From Desulfobulbaceae bacterium (GTDB lineage Bacteria > Desulfobacterota > Desulfobulbia > Desulfobulbales > SURF-16), in NCBI GenBank assembly GCA_003249165.1, contig QKJV01000214.1:1-51588 (forward strand): a stretch of 51,588 nucleotides of DNA. Reading direction: 5' to 3'. The first letter of the stretch is position 1; every line of letters begins with the position of its first letter. Both the position numbers and the translations under genes were made by a program. Below the pieces are notes generated by a model. The model was not told where the DNA came from and ran no database searches. It saw only the letters and a list, made by a program, of their open reading frames with translations. Of the stretch, positions 8,478 through 16,582 are shown piece after piece.

Positions 8478-10210
8478 CTTGTCTCCCGATTTTTCTTGTC
8501 CCACTCTCTGATGAGAGCGATAAAGGCATCTTCGAGGGTTGGATCAGGAAGTCGTTCTGATCTTGTAGATTTTTTCAGATCATCCGGAGAGCCGCTGTCT
8601 ATCATGCGTCCCTGATAAATAAGAGCAATCCGGTCGCAGTATTCCGCCTCATCCATAAAGTGAGTAGTTACCAGAACCGTCACCCCGCGCTCCACCAAAG
8701 CGTTAATGTGGGTCCAGAATTCACGGCGGGTAATAGGATCGACACCGGATGTTGGTTCATCAAGGAAAAGCACTGCAGGTTCATGCATCACTGCGCAGCT
8801 TAAGGCCAATCGCTGCTTGAAACCTAGAGGGAGTTCTTTTGCCGCGACTTTCAGATATGGCTGAAGAGAGAAGATTTCAATCATCCGTGCTACGGTGTCT
8901 TTCTGTTTTGTCCCGGCGAGGCCATATACTCCGGAAAAAAATTCCAGATTCTGAAGAGTGGATAGATCACCGTACAGAGAAAATTTCTGTGCCATGTAGC
9001 CCAGACGGGATCTGGCTTTTCCTGGTGCTTTCTGCAGATCGAGTCCTACGACCCGGCCAGCTCCGGCAGATGGACGCAGTAAACCGCACATCATTTTGAA
9101 GGTAGTAGATTTCCCAGCACCGTTAGGACCAAGCAGTCCGAATATTTCACCTCGTCGGATAGAAAAGGTTATGTTTTCTGCCGCTGTAAAATCACCGAAC
9201 CGTTTGGTTAGCCCATCGGCTTCAACAGTTATTGAACCTTCATCCTTGACTTGCGTCATAGAGGCGGCAAGTACTGAATTTCCTCCTGGTCCACCGCCTA
9301 GAATATCGATGAAGGCGTCTTCAAAGCGCGGAGAAACTGAAACAAATTGTGCTGCCGAACCAGCTGCGAAAGTACTCGATTCCGGCAGAGATGCATTGGA
9401 ACGCAGGACAATCCGGACATGTTCTCCCTGAACAATTCCATCCTGGATTTCATCTTGCCGAAGTGCCTGTGCAAGAATTTTTCTGCGATTACCTTTTATG
9501 TTGCGTATTTGGAAACAGCGGTTAGTCACCCGACCAGTTAAGACTGTCGGTGGCCCGCCAAAAATCAGCCTGCCTTCGTTTAACAACAAGACCTCATCAC
9601 ATTGTTCGGCTTCGTCTAAATATGCAGTTGACCAGATTACAACTGTATCATCAGTAACCAATCCACGTACCATGCTCCACAACTCACGTCGACTGACAGG
9701 ATCAACACCTACACTTGGTTCATCAAGTAGAAGCAACTGCGGCTTACGGATTAGGGTACAGGCAAGCCCAAGTTTCTGCTTCATTCCTCCAGACAATCGT
9801 CCGGCCAGCCTTTTTTGGAAGGGCTCCAAACCGGTAAAGCTTAACAATCGCTGGAAGGCCTGAATACGCGCATGGCCTGTTACGCCGTGGAGATCGGCAT
9901 ATAGGCGGAGGTTTTGAATGACGGATAGGTCTTCATACAGTCCGAATTTCTGTGGCATGTAACCGATAATTCTATGCAGATTGGCTGGGTCGTTTCGGGT
10001 GTCAAAACCAAATATACTTATATCGCCGGACGTAGGGAGAAGGAGGGCTGCCATGAGCCGAATCAAAGTTGTTTTGCCTGCGCCGTCAGGCCCGACAAGT
10101 CCTGTTATGGCACCGGAACGGATGATGGCTGAAAAATGGTCAAGGGCAGGAGGCTGATTGTTTCTAAAAGTATATGAAAGGTCCTGCACCGTAACTGATC
10201 CATGATTCAT
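8474..10210 (-). CDS. ybhF: tandem ABC transporter ATPase, YbhF-like
   Basis: A 578-residue protein, the same length I recall for E. coli YbhF, with two nucleotide-binding domains in one chain. Domain 1 (about 5-240) has Walker A GPDGAGKTT at 40-48, signature LSGGMKQK and Walker B LLLLDEPSVGVDP. Domain 2 (about 325-560) has GPNGAGKST and VLFLDEPTSGVDP, but its signature reads LPLGFKQR in place of LSGGxxQ, so one ATP site may be asymmetric. It should energise the two permeases that follow. It starts nine bases after the HlyD-like gene stop and overlaps the next gene by four bases. Confidence 0.92.
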   Translation of the reverse strand: MNHGSVTVQDLSYTFRNNQPPALDHFSAIIRSGAITGLVGPDGAGKTTLIRLMAALLLPTSGDISIFGFDTRNDPANLHRIIGYMPQKFGLYEDLSVIQNLRLYADLHGVTGHARIQAFQRLLSFTGLEPFQKRLAGRLSGGMKQKLGLACTLIRKPQLLLLDEPSVGVDPVSRRELWSMVRGLVTDDTVVIWSTAYLDEAEQCDEVLLLNEGRLIFGGPPTVLTGRVTNRCFQIRNIKGNRRKILAQALRQDEIQDGIVQGEHVRIVLRSNASLPESSTFAAGSAAQFVSVSPRFEDAFIDILGGGPGGNSVLAASMTQVKDEGSITVEADGLTKRFGDFTAAENITFSIRRGEIFGLLGPNGAGKSTTFKMMCGLLRPSAGAGRVVGLDLQKAPGKARSRLGYMAQKFSLYGDLSTLQNLEFFSGVYGLAGTKQKDTVARMIEIFSLQPYLKVAAKELPLGFKQRLALSCAVMHEPAVLFLDEPTSGVDPITRREFWTHINALVERGVTVLVTTHFMDEAEYCDRIALIYQGRMIDSGSPDDLKKSTRSERLPDPTLEDAFIALIREWDKKNRETR

Positions 10211-10219
10211 CGTGTTGGT

Positions 10220-11227
10220 TCACTTTGAGGGTAGTTGTTGGTCTTTTTCAAAAAGCCGAACAGTAACCGGCATCCCTTGGCGTAGCGCATGATCAGGATC
10301 GTCGGCAATGATTCGCAATTGATAAACCAGTCGGGTCCGTAGTTCTTCGGTCTGAACGGATTTCGGTGTAAATTCAGCTTCTGGAGAAATAAAGCCGACA
10401 TGTCCATGATATGTTTGATCTGGAAAGGAATCAGTGTAGATTGCTGCATTCATTCCGGGATAGATACGGCCTAGATCGGGCTCATCAACGTATGCTCTGA
10501 TCCAAATAGGATTGTCAAGAGATAGAGTAAGTACGGTTTGTCCCGCAGCAACTACCGCACCCGGTTCTTCCACCCTGGTCAGGATGGTTCCCTCTTCTTG
10601 TGCGTTAATTGCCGTATCCGCCAATCGAGTGCGGGCGCTTGCCAGTTGCGCTTCTGCTGCCTGTAAATCTGCTCGGGCTGCAGCGACATCTTCACTACGA
10701 TAGCCTTCTCTTGCAAGATTCAAACTTTGCTTGGCTGTCACCAACCGCGCCTTGGACTCTTTCAGTGATGCTTCAGCATTATCATAAGCTTGCTGAGATA
10801 CCGCTCCTGTTGCGATAAGTTTTTCTATGCGATTAAAATCAGTCTGAAGATTTGTAACAGTTGCCTCCCGTTCCCTGACCAGTGCTTCGGCTTGAGCTAT
10901 TTCCTGTGGTCTGCTGCCCGCCTCCATTTTAGCAAGCACTGCAATTGCCTGACTCCGTCTGGCCAAGGCGAGGCTCAGTTCATCCTGAAAAGGAATCTCA
11001 TCGAGTTGCGCAAGTTTTTGCCCCTTTTTTACACGGTCACCTTCCTCAACGTCTATGCCAAGAATGCGGCCACCAACTCGGAAGCCAAGATCCACTTTGC
11101 GAATATCGACGTTGCCATAGAGAGTGAGTTCGCCGTTGCTCGTTTTAGTAAAAAACAGATTGCGAAAAATAAGTACTCCCACTACGCCGGTAAGCAGTAT
11201 CAGTAAAAATATCGGTTTTTTTTTCAT
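10220..11227 (-). CDS. ybhG: HlyD-family membrane fusion (adaptor) protein, YbhG-like
   Basis: A 335-residue periplasmic adaptor. A single N-terminal membrane anchor (about 5-21) is followed by a biotinyl-lipoyl-like half (VEEGDRVKKGQKLAQLDE), a long Ala/Gln/Glu-rich coiled-coil hairpin (about 75-190), the second lipoyl half, and a beta-barrel. The methionine at 11227 is chosen over one 31 codons upstream because it places the anchor directly at the N-terminus; no clear ribosome site marks either. It is the first gene of the exporter operon and would link the inner-membrane ABC complex to an outer-membrane channel that is not encoded nearby. Confidence 0.88.
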   Translation of the reverse strand: MKKKPIFLLILLTGVVGVLIFRNLFFTKTSNGELTLYGNVDIRKVDLGFRVGGRILGIDVEEGDRVKKGQKLAQLDEIPFQDELSLALARRSQAIAVLAKMEAGSRPQEIAQAEALVREREATVTNLQTDFNRIEKLIATGAVSQQAYDNAEASLKESKARLVTAKQSLNLAREGYRSEDVAAARADLQAAEAQLASARTRLADTAINAQEEGTILTRVEEPGAVVAAGQTVLTLSLDNPIWIRAYVDEPDLGRIYPGMNAAIYTDSFPDQTYHGHVGFISPEAEFTPKSVQTEELRTRLVYQLRIIADDPDHALRQGMPVTVRLFEKDQQLPSK

Positions 11228-11586
11228 GACTGAACTCGCAGTGTAAGCCAAAGTTAAAGATAAGTTGATTAGCGATAAATCAATTATCTGGTCCGGGTAA
11301 ATGTTTCTTGCAATACGCAAATTAGTGCGAGAATCTGTTCCTGTACAATTCTGTAAATTCTTTCAATTACTTTCATATTATAACCCGAAAGCCCAAGATT
11401 ATGAGTCAGAGTTATCTTTGATAAGATGGCATTATTCCCCTCTGAAAATTCTTTATGTCTAAGTCCTTCTGGTAAACAAGTTAAAAGAATGAATGAGACA
11501 TTTTGAGCATTGAAATACAGTTTATTAGTAAAAGCATGATTTCATTTTCATCAATAATGACTTGGGCAACGGAAAATCAACACCTC
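11228..11586. other. 359-bp non-coding gap with an open minus-strand frame and no start
   Basis: This gap separates the ParB-like gene from the exporter operon, both on the minus strand. It should hold the exporter promoter, but I see no convincing -35/-10 pair. On the minus strand 11284-11541 stays open for 85 codons, without a start codon before an internal ATG that leaves only 30 residues. That frame reads somewhat like protein (for example LPEGLRHKEF and NMKVIERIYRIV) and may be a decayed gene. Confidence 0.3.
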
Positions 11587-12561
11587 TCAATGCGTAAAGA
11601 TGGTTTTTCCCTTTTCCTTATTTTCACGTTTAAAGAGCTTTTCAATATTTCGCCAGACAAGTAAAAAAGACTCTCTGTTTGCACATTTCAGAGAGAAAAG
11701 AAGTTCGTCTTTTTCAAAAGACGGACTATGTTCAATCCGCGCCTCTTCGGGCAGGGAAAGATTTGCTATGAAGCTTTTGAATTCCTTTTCCGCTTGGCTC
11801 AACCGCGGGAATCTTTCATCGGTAAGCCATTTCATAAGGTTGGTTGTTTTCTGAGGAATGTTGGCCGAATCATGGTTGAGGATCTCATCAATACTTTGAT
11901 TCCTCAGAAAATTTGCGATGGTTACATTATTACGGACAGCGAGTTCCCTGCAGGTTATTAATAATTTTTTCTGATTACCGACGCTTAATCGAAGCGCTTC
12001 AATGATTTCATAAAGAGATAATCTGTCGCTGAAAGGAATTTTACAGAGTTCAAAAGCAACTTTGTCGTCGAGTATTCCCTCATGAATGGAGACAAGCAGT
12101 GGTTCCTCCAGTTCCAGTAAGCGCAAATCACGCTGAATATGATAGACTGATGGCGAATGTCCCATCAGTGGAAGAAAACGTGACGCAACTGTTTTTTCAT
12201 CGGTATGTGCTAACACTTTACGAAAAAAAACAGCTCGCTCAACGGGGGTCAGGGGAGAGGATAACAGGGATTCTTCAAGGCAAATGGCAAACGTGTCTAA
12301 CGCATCTGCTTTGTCGGTCAGTTTATGACAATCACATGTTGTTCCTTTATCTTCAAGAGCGGCAAGAAGTCTTTTGCGTCCTGAAACGATAGCAAATGAG
12401 GAAGATGATTTTTCTTTGACAACAGGAGGATGAAGGATTCCGCAACGTTTGATGGATTTAGTCAACACCGGGGGAACAGAAACAGGGATAAAAGATGGTG
12501 TAAGTGAATAGGTGCTATCGGAAAAATCTATATTGTTGATACTTATCCGTGAGATATGCAT
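11587..12561 (-). CDS. orphan ParB-like protein (ParB N-domain)
   Basis: A 324-residue protein with a ParB/KorB-type N-domain (about 5-95), containing KSIKRCGILHPPVVKE and SGRKRLLAALEDKG. A helical DNA-binding-like middle (about 95-200) and an unfamiliar C-terminal part follow. In chromosome-partition ParB the CTP-binding motif is GERRxRA; here the matching site reads GRKRLLA (G61-A67), so CTP hydrolysis is uncertain. No parA is nearby and the gene stands alone, divergent from the RibD-like gene. The methionine at 12561 is preferred because GAGGG lies six bases upstream; another ATG is six codons earlier. The role could be regulation rather than partition. Confidence 0.7.
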   Translation of the reverse strand: MHISRISINNIDFSDSTYSLTPSFIPVSVPPVLTKSIKRCGILHPPVVKEKSSSSFAIVSGRKRLLAALEDKGTTCDCHKLTDKADALDTFAICLEESLLSSPLTPVERAVFFRKVLAHTDEKTVASRFLPLMGHSPSVYHIQRDLRLLELEEPLLVSIHEGILDDKVAFELCKIPFSDRLSLYEIIEALRLSVGNQKKLLITCRELAVRNNVTIANFLRNQSIDEILNHDSANIPQKTTNLMKWLTDERFPRLSQAEKEFKSFIANLSLPEEARIEHSPSFEKDELLFSLKCANRESFLLVWRNIEKLFKRENKEKGKTIFTH

Positions 12562-12691
12562 GAAATCCCTCTTTGGCATTGCGCTTTTTGCTTATGGTTA
12601 TATACTGGATGAAAATAATATCATAAAGATAATTTTTAACAACCCTGCCTATTTATGCGTCAACAGATATGATTTTAAGAATAGTAGTGCA

Positions 12692-13339
12692 ATGAGAGTC
12701 ATAATGATTGCTGCTATTACCTTATGCGGGCGCATCACTCCTGCACCATTGGGAAGTCGACTCGATCGTCGTTTTCTTGAAAAGATGCGCGATGAAACTG
12801 ATGCCAGTTTGATAGGAGGAGGTACTCTACGGCAGGACAATCCGGAAATGCGGGGTACCGGTGGTAAACTGGGGGAACGTATAAGGGCAATTATGACCTA
12901 TTCAGGCGATATCCCGGTCCGGGACAAAAAGATTTTCACTCAAGGACCGACTCCTCTTGTTTTTACTGCCCGGGAGCATTATGAATCTCTTACTGTGCGT
13001 CTTGGTAGAGGGGCCGAAGTCATGGCCCTTCCCCTAGACGCAGGTGGTTTGTCCGTTTCAGGTGCTATTGCTGAACTGCAGAAAAGGGGAGTCCGGTCGG
13101 TGCTTATTGAAGGAGGCGGCAGAATGAATTTTTCGGCCCTCTACCAGAGGGTCGTTGATGAAGTTATGGTGACAATTACGCCCAAACTATCTGGTGACAC
13201 CTCAGCGGCGAGTCTGATTACAGGACCTGAATCAGTTGGAACTCCTTTGCTTGATCTGCAACTTCTTTCCTGTAGGGAGCAGACCACAGGAGAAATTTTT
13301 GCCCACTATCTTATCCGTTATGAGGATCAAAATGCATAA
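12692..13339 (+). CDS. RibD C-terminal-type (dihydrofolate reductase-fold) reductase
   Basis: A 215-residue stand-alone reductase domain without the RibD deaminase half. CGRITP near the N-terminus, IGGGTLRQDNPEMRG (about 41-55) and the NADPH-binding VLIEGGGRMNFSAL (about 136-150) are family hallmarks. Relatives reduce the ribosylamino-pyrimidine of riboflavin synthesis, or act on pterins or folates. The open frame runs 60 codons further upstream, but that part is low-quality sequence. The ATG at 12692 or another 12 bases later is the likely start, with no strong ribosome site. It overlaps the PP-loop gene by eight bases, and FolE2 follows, which points to pterin or pyrimidine chemistry. Confidence 0.8.
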   Translation: MRVIMIAAITLCGRITPAPLGSRLDRRFLEKMRDETDASLIGGGTLRQDNPEMRGTGGKLGERIRAIMTYSGDIPVRDKKIFTQGPTPLVFTAREHYESLTVRLGRGAEVMALPLDAGGLSVSGAIAELQKRGVRSVLIEGGGRMNFSALYQRVVDEVMVTITPKLSGDTSAASLITGPESVGTPLLDLQLLSCREQTTGEIFAHYLIRYEDQNA

Positions 13340-14084
13340 ACAGGAGCTCGCCATTCTTTTTTCCGGAGGGACAGATTCATTAGCCCTCTATGCATTGGCA
13401 ACAGCAGGTCATCATCCAGACCTGCCGCGACCAAGGCGGATTCACCTGCTGAATATGCTTAACGGGATGGGACGCTTCCCTGATTTTACCAGTAACCGTT
13501 TCGAGACAGCAAAAAAAATTCTGGTCAGACGTTTCCCTGAACCTGAAGACATGCCGAAAGCCTTGTTGGTAGAACTCGATATGGGGAGACTGTTTCAAGA
13601 TTTGTGGCTTGATCGGTATGAGGAGTTGATGCCACGTTACGGAGGGAAAAATCTGGTATGTGTAGCATGTAAGGTTGCCATGCATATTAGAGGGATTCTT
13701 TACTGCAATGAACATCTTATACCTACACTCGTTGCCGGTTATACAAAAAAACAGAACTACTATCCTGAACAGACTCCTGTATTTATGGAGAAAATTTCTA
13801 AATTCAGTGGACAGTTCGGGTTATCGGTCCATTTTCCGGTTTATGATGACTTTGAAGAGGTTATGACAACCCGCCATCTGCTTGAGGATTATGGCCTCCC
13901 ATCAACCGGTGGAGGGGAACGAAAATGTCTTTTCAGTCAGACCTTAACAACTGCTACGGAAAAGGAAATTGGTGCATATCTCGATGATATGCTGCCTTTG
14001 GCACAGAACTATATCGAAAGCATTCAGGACGGGAGGATCAGGGATGCTGCTGCTTGTTTCCCACTAGGAAGTAAAACTCTTTAA
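13332..14084 (+). CDS. PP-loop ATPase with three conserved-looking cysteines
   Basis: A 250-residue protein with the ATP-pyrophosphatase P-loop SGGTDS at 11-16, which in this superfamily adenylates a substrate (QueC, TilS, MnmA, TtcA, LarE). Cysteines C110 and C113 in VCVACK, plus C199 in GGGERKCLFS, resemble the three-cysteine iron-sulfur site of TtcA/TtuA-type sulfur transferases. It lacks the C-terminal zinc cluster typical of QueC. Automated tools might call it QueC-like or a phosphosulfate reductase. The start at 13332 has GAGGA six bases upstream and overlaps the reductase gene. Its product is unknown; the neighbours suggest action on a pterin, a deazapurine or tRNA. Confidence 0.7.
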   Translation: MHKQELAILFSGGTDSLALYALATAGHHPDLPRPRRIHLLNMLNGMGRFPDFTSNRFETAKKILVRRFPEPEDMPKALLVELDMGRLFQDLWLDRYEELMPRYGGKNLVCVACKVAMHIRGILYCNEHLIPTLVAGYTKKQNYYPEQTPVFMEKISKFSGQFGLSVHFPVYDDFEEVMTTRHLLEDYGLPSTGGGERKCLFSQTLTTATEKEIGAYLDDMLPLAQNYIESIQDGRIRDAAACFPLGSKTL

Positions 14085-14102
14085 TTGTAGATAGGAGATG
14101 TT

Positions 14103-15038
14103 TTGGGAGAAAATTTTTTGCCGAGAACAATCCGTGTTGATTGTGAACCTTCACTCATTAACATGGAAACCCATAAAAAAGTGATCACCTCGGGTACAGA
14201 CGTACCTGAGCAACCGCCTTCTTTTTGTGTAGATCTTAATGAGGTAGGTATATCAGGTAAGACCGTTTGGGTACTCCTGCCAGAGGGCCGTTTGCCTTTT
14301 ACGGCAACCATCACGGTGGACCTTCCGGGACATGCTAGAGGAATTCACATGTCCCGCCTTGAGCAGGCAATAGCTGATCTGCACGAACGCCCATTTGCCA
14401 GACTTAGTCAATATGTGCGTGCTTTGGTTGAAATGATAGTTGAGCGTCAGCGTGGAAACCATGCACGGGTAAGTCTTCAAGGGAAGAGACCCATGCTGCG
14501 TCAATCAAAAATCAGCCGACAGATTTCAGTCGATCCATTGCTTGTTAAAGTTTCGGCGATGATAGACAAAACAAACTCAAACACGATCTTTCTTTCTAAC
14601 GGCGTGGGAGTCTGTCACATTACCTCATGTCCATGTACACAGGTTTACAATCTTGATGTTTTTCCCGAGCGTGGCAACTGCCCGATGCCTACCCATTCTC
14701 AGCGCTCACAGACATGGTTGCATCTGCGTGGAGAGTGTAAAATCCCATCATATAACGATTTGCTGAATTGTCTTGAAAATTCCCTGCATCTGACCCAGGA
14801 TCTTCTGAAAAGGCCGGATGAGGCAGAAATAGTTCTGAAAGCACATATCCATCCCCAGTTTGCGGAGGATGCGGTTCGAGAGACGGCGCGGGCTGCAGCG
14901 GTGATGTTCGGCCCAGTATGTCCGGCAGAAACCGGGATCGTCATTGAATCGCTCAGCCTTGAAAGTATTCATATCCACGACGTCTGTTGCCGGTTGGAAA
15001 CTACCCTCGGATCAATCTATTCCCTCCTCGATGAATGA
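14103..15038 (+). CDS. folE2: GTP cyclohydrolase of the FolE2/MptA type
   Basis: A 311-residue enzyme of the metal-dependent type IB GTP cyclohydrolase family, which opens GTP to 7,8-dihydroneopterin triphosphate, the first step to folate and queuosine. Family motifs are GHARGIHMSRL (about 76-86, with the conserved His), SCPCTQ (175-180, metal-binding Cys) and PTHSQRS (196-202). The start is a TTG at 14103 with AGGAG five bases before it; an ATG just upstream is in another frame. It follows the PP-loop gene by 18 bases and its stop overlaps the next start as ATGA. All in-frame motifs appear intact. Confidence 0.92.
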   Translation: MGENFLPRTIRVDCEPSLINMETHKKVITSGTDVPEQPPSFCVDLNEVGISGKTVWVLLPEGRLPFTATITVDLPGHARGIHMSRLEQAIADLHERPFARLSQYVRALVEMIVERQRGNHARVSLQGKRPMLRQSKISRQISVDPLLVKVSAMIDKTNSNTIFLSNGVGVCHITSCPCTQVYNLDVFPERGNCPMPTHSQRSQTWLHLRGECKIPSYNDLLNCLENSLHLTQDLLKRPDEAEIVLKAHIHPQFAEDAVRETARAAAVMFGPVCPAETGIVIESLSLESIHIHDVCCRLETTLGSIYSLLDE

Positions 15039-16498
15039 GAAGTGAAAACGAGGCTCCAAACAGATACCCTGATTTCCTGTTAAGAACCATAGGATTGCTT
15101 GCAACCAGACTTGCAGTTGAAGTCTATGTCGTAGGGGGAACGGTCCGAGATTGGCTAAGGGGCATTTGGCCCCGGGATCTTGATCTGGCCGTTTCGCATT
15201 CCGCTCTTGATTTTGCCAGAACATTAGCTGCTGATCTGCATGGAACTTTTGTTTTGCTTGATGAAGAAGAGCAGACAGCAAGAGTGATCTGGAAGGAAAA
15301 TCTCGTCGATATTGCTGGATTTCGTGGAGGGGCTCAGGATATTTGTACAGACCTCCTTTTGCGTGATCTGAGCATAAATGCAATGGCCATCCGGTTCCAA
15401 GACTTCGGAAATTTAAACAAGCCGAAAGAAGAGGTGCTCATTGATCCGGCAGACGGCCTGTCTGATCTGCGCAAAGGTATTATCCGGTTGCTTGGTCAGC
15501 GTGTTTTGACAGATGATCCTTTGCGACTACTGCGAGCATTTCGTTTTTTTGCTGAAAATGGATTTGTCATCGAACCATACTCATGGCAGATTATTGTTAC
15601 TTCTCGTGAACTCATTCGTTCTGTATCTCCAGAGCGCATATCTCACGAACTTGATTGTATCATAGCAAGTTGCAGAGCTGCGGATACAATAGAATTGCTT
15701 GTTCATTCCGGAGTTTTGCCTCTTCTGTTACCTGAACTCGCTATGGGGGGAGGGATAAGGCAGCCAGCCAGTCATCATCTTGATGTCATGAGACATAATA
15801 TAGAAACTTTGCGACGGATGGAGGAAATTTTGTCCCAGCCGGCAGATTACTATCCCGAGCAAGGTGAGGTGATCAGCAGCTATCTCGCTTGTGAAAGGAA
15901 AATTTTGTGGCTCAAATGGGCCGCTTTGTTTCATGATCTGGGGAAGCCCTCCGTGTGTAAAATTATTGATAAACGTATAACTTTTTATAATCATGACCGT
16001 GTTGGGGGTGAGCTTGTTGGGGCAATTGCCCAGCGGTTACGCTGGAGCAAGGAAAAAACATCGATAATCAGTAAGTTGATTGCTTTACACATGTGGCCTT
16101 TTCATCTAAGCAATAGCCGTAGAAAAAAAGAAATCACTGCAAAGGCGTGTCTGAAACTTTACAGGGCTGCAGGAAAAGATCTGACAGGGCTCTTTCTGCT
16201 GGCAATGGCCGACAGTCTGGCAGGACAGGGTTCAGGAAAGCCAGAGAATATGGAAAAGGAACTTGCTGCGCTTTACCGGCAGATACATGATATCTGCAGA
16301 ACCCGAGTTGAGCCTGTTTTCGCAAGCCCCCGGTTAGTAACGGGCAATGATTTGATCGCTTTTGGCCTAAAACCTGGACCTCATTTCAAAAAAATTTTGT
16401 CAGAGGTGGAAAATGCGCAGGTTGAAGGAACGATATCCAACCGTGATCAAGCCCTTGATTGGCTAAGACAATTATGCCTCTCCTTTGATTTGATTTGA
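15035..16498 (+). CDS. CCA tRNA nucleotidyltransferase / poly(A) polymerase family with HD domain
   Basis: A 487-residue class II nucleotidyltransferase. The head domain has GGTVRDWL (34-41) and the metal-binding RDLDLAV (D48, D50), then RDLSINAMA (110-118) and the RNA-binding segment RLLRAFRFF (164-172). A C-terminal HD domain begins at H300-D301 and continues with YNHDRVGGELV. Enzymes of this group add or repair the CCA end of tRNA; in some bacteria the job is split between CC- and A-adding proteins, which sequence alone cannot settle here. Its ATG overlaps the FolE2 stop, so it is translated from the same message. Confidence 0.88.
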   Translation: MRSENEAPNRYPDFLLRTIGLLATRLAVEVYVVGGTVRDWLRGIWPRDLDLAVSHSALDFARTLAADLHGTFVLLDEEEQTARVIWKENLVDIAGFRGGAQDICTDLLLRDLSINAMAIRFQDFGNLNKPKEEVLIDPADGLSDLRKGIIRLLGQRVLTDDPLRLLRAFRFFAENGFVIEPYSWQIIVTSRELIRSVSPERISHELDCIIASCRAADTIELLVHSGVLPLLLPELAMGGGIRQPASHHLDVMRHNIETLRRMEEILSQPADYYPEQGEVISSYLACERKILWLKWAALFHDLGKPSVCKIIDKRITFYNHDRVGGELVGAIAQRLRWSKEKTSIISKLIALHMWPFHLSNSRRKKEITAKACLKLYRAAGKDLTGLFLLAMADSLAGQGSGKPENMEKELAALYRQIHDICRTRVEPVFASPRLVTGNDLIAFGLKPGPHFKKILSEVENAQVEGTISNRDQALDWLRQLCLSFDLI

Positions 16499-16582
16499 TT
16501 TATTTTTTCGCCATTGTAGTCTATTAAAATTAACTTTTTTTTGAACGTAAACAGACAACGTGAATGAAAATGGACGGAATCT

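Noticed and set aside
12512..12691. 60-codon extension of the RibD-like frame
   Set aside because: It overlaps the divergent ParB-like gene and its promoter region and does not match the reductase family.
14098..14100. ATG upstream of folE2
   Set aside because: It is in a different frame; the TTG at 14103 is in frame with all FolE2 motifs.
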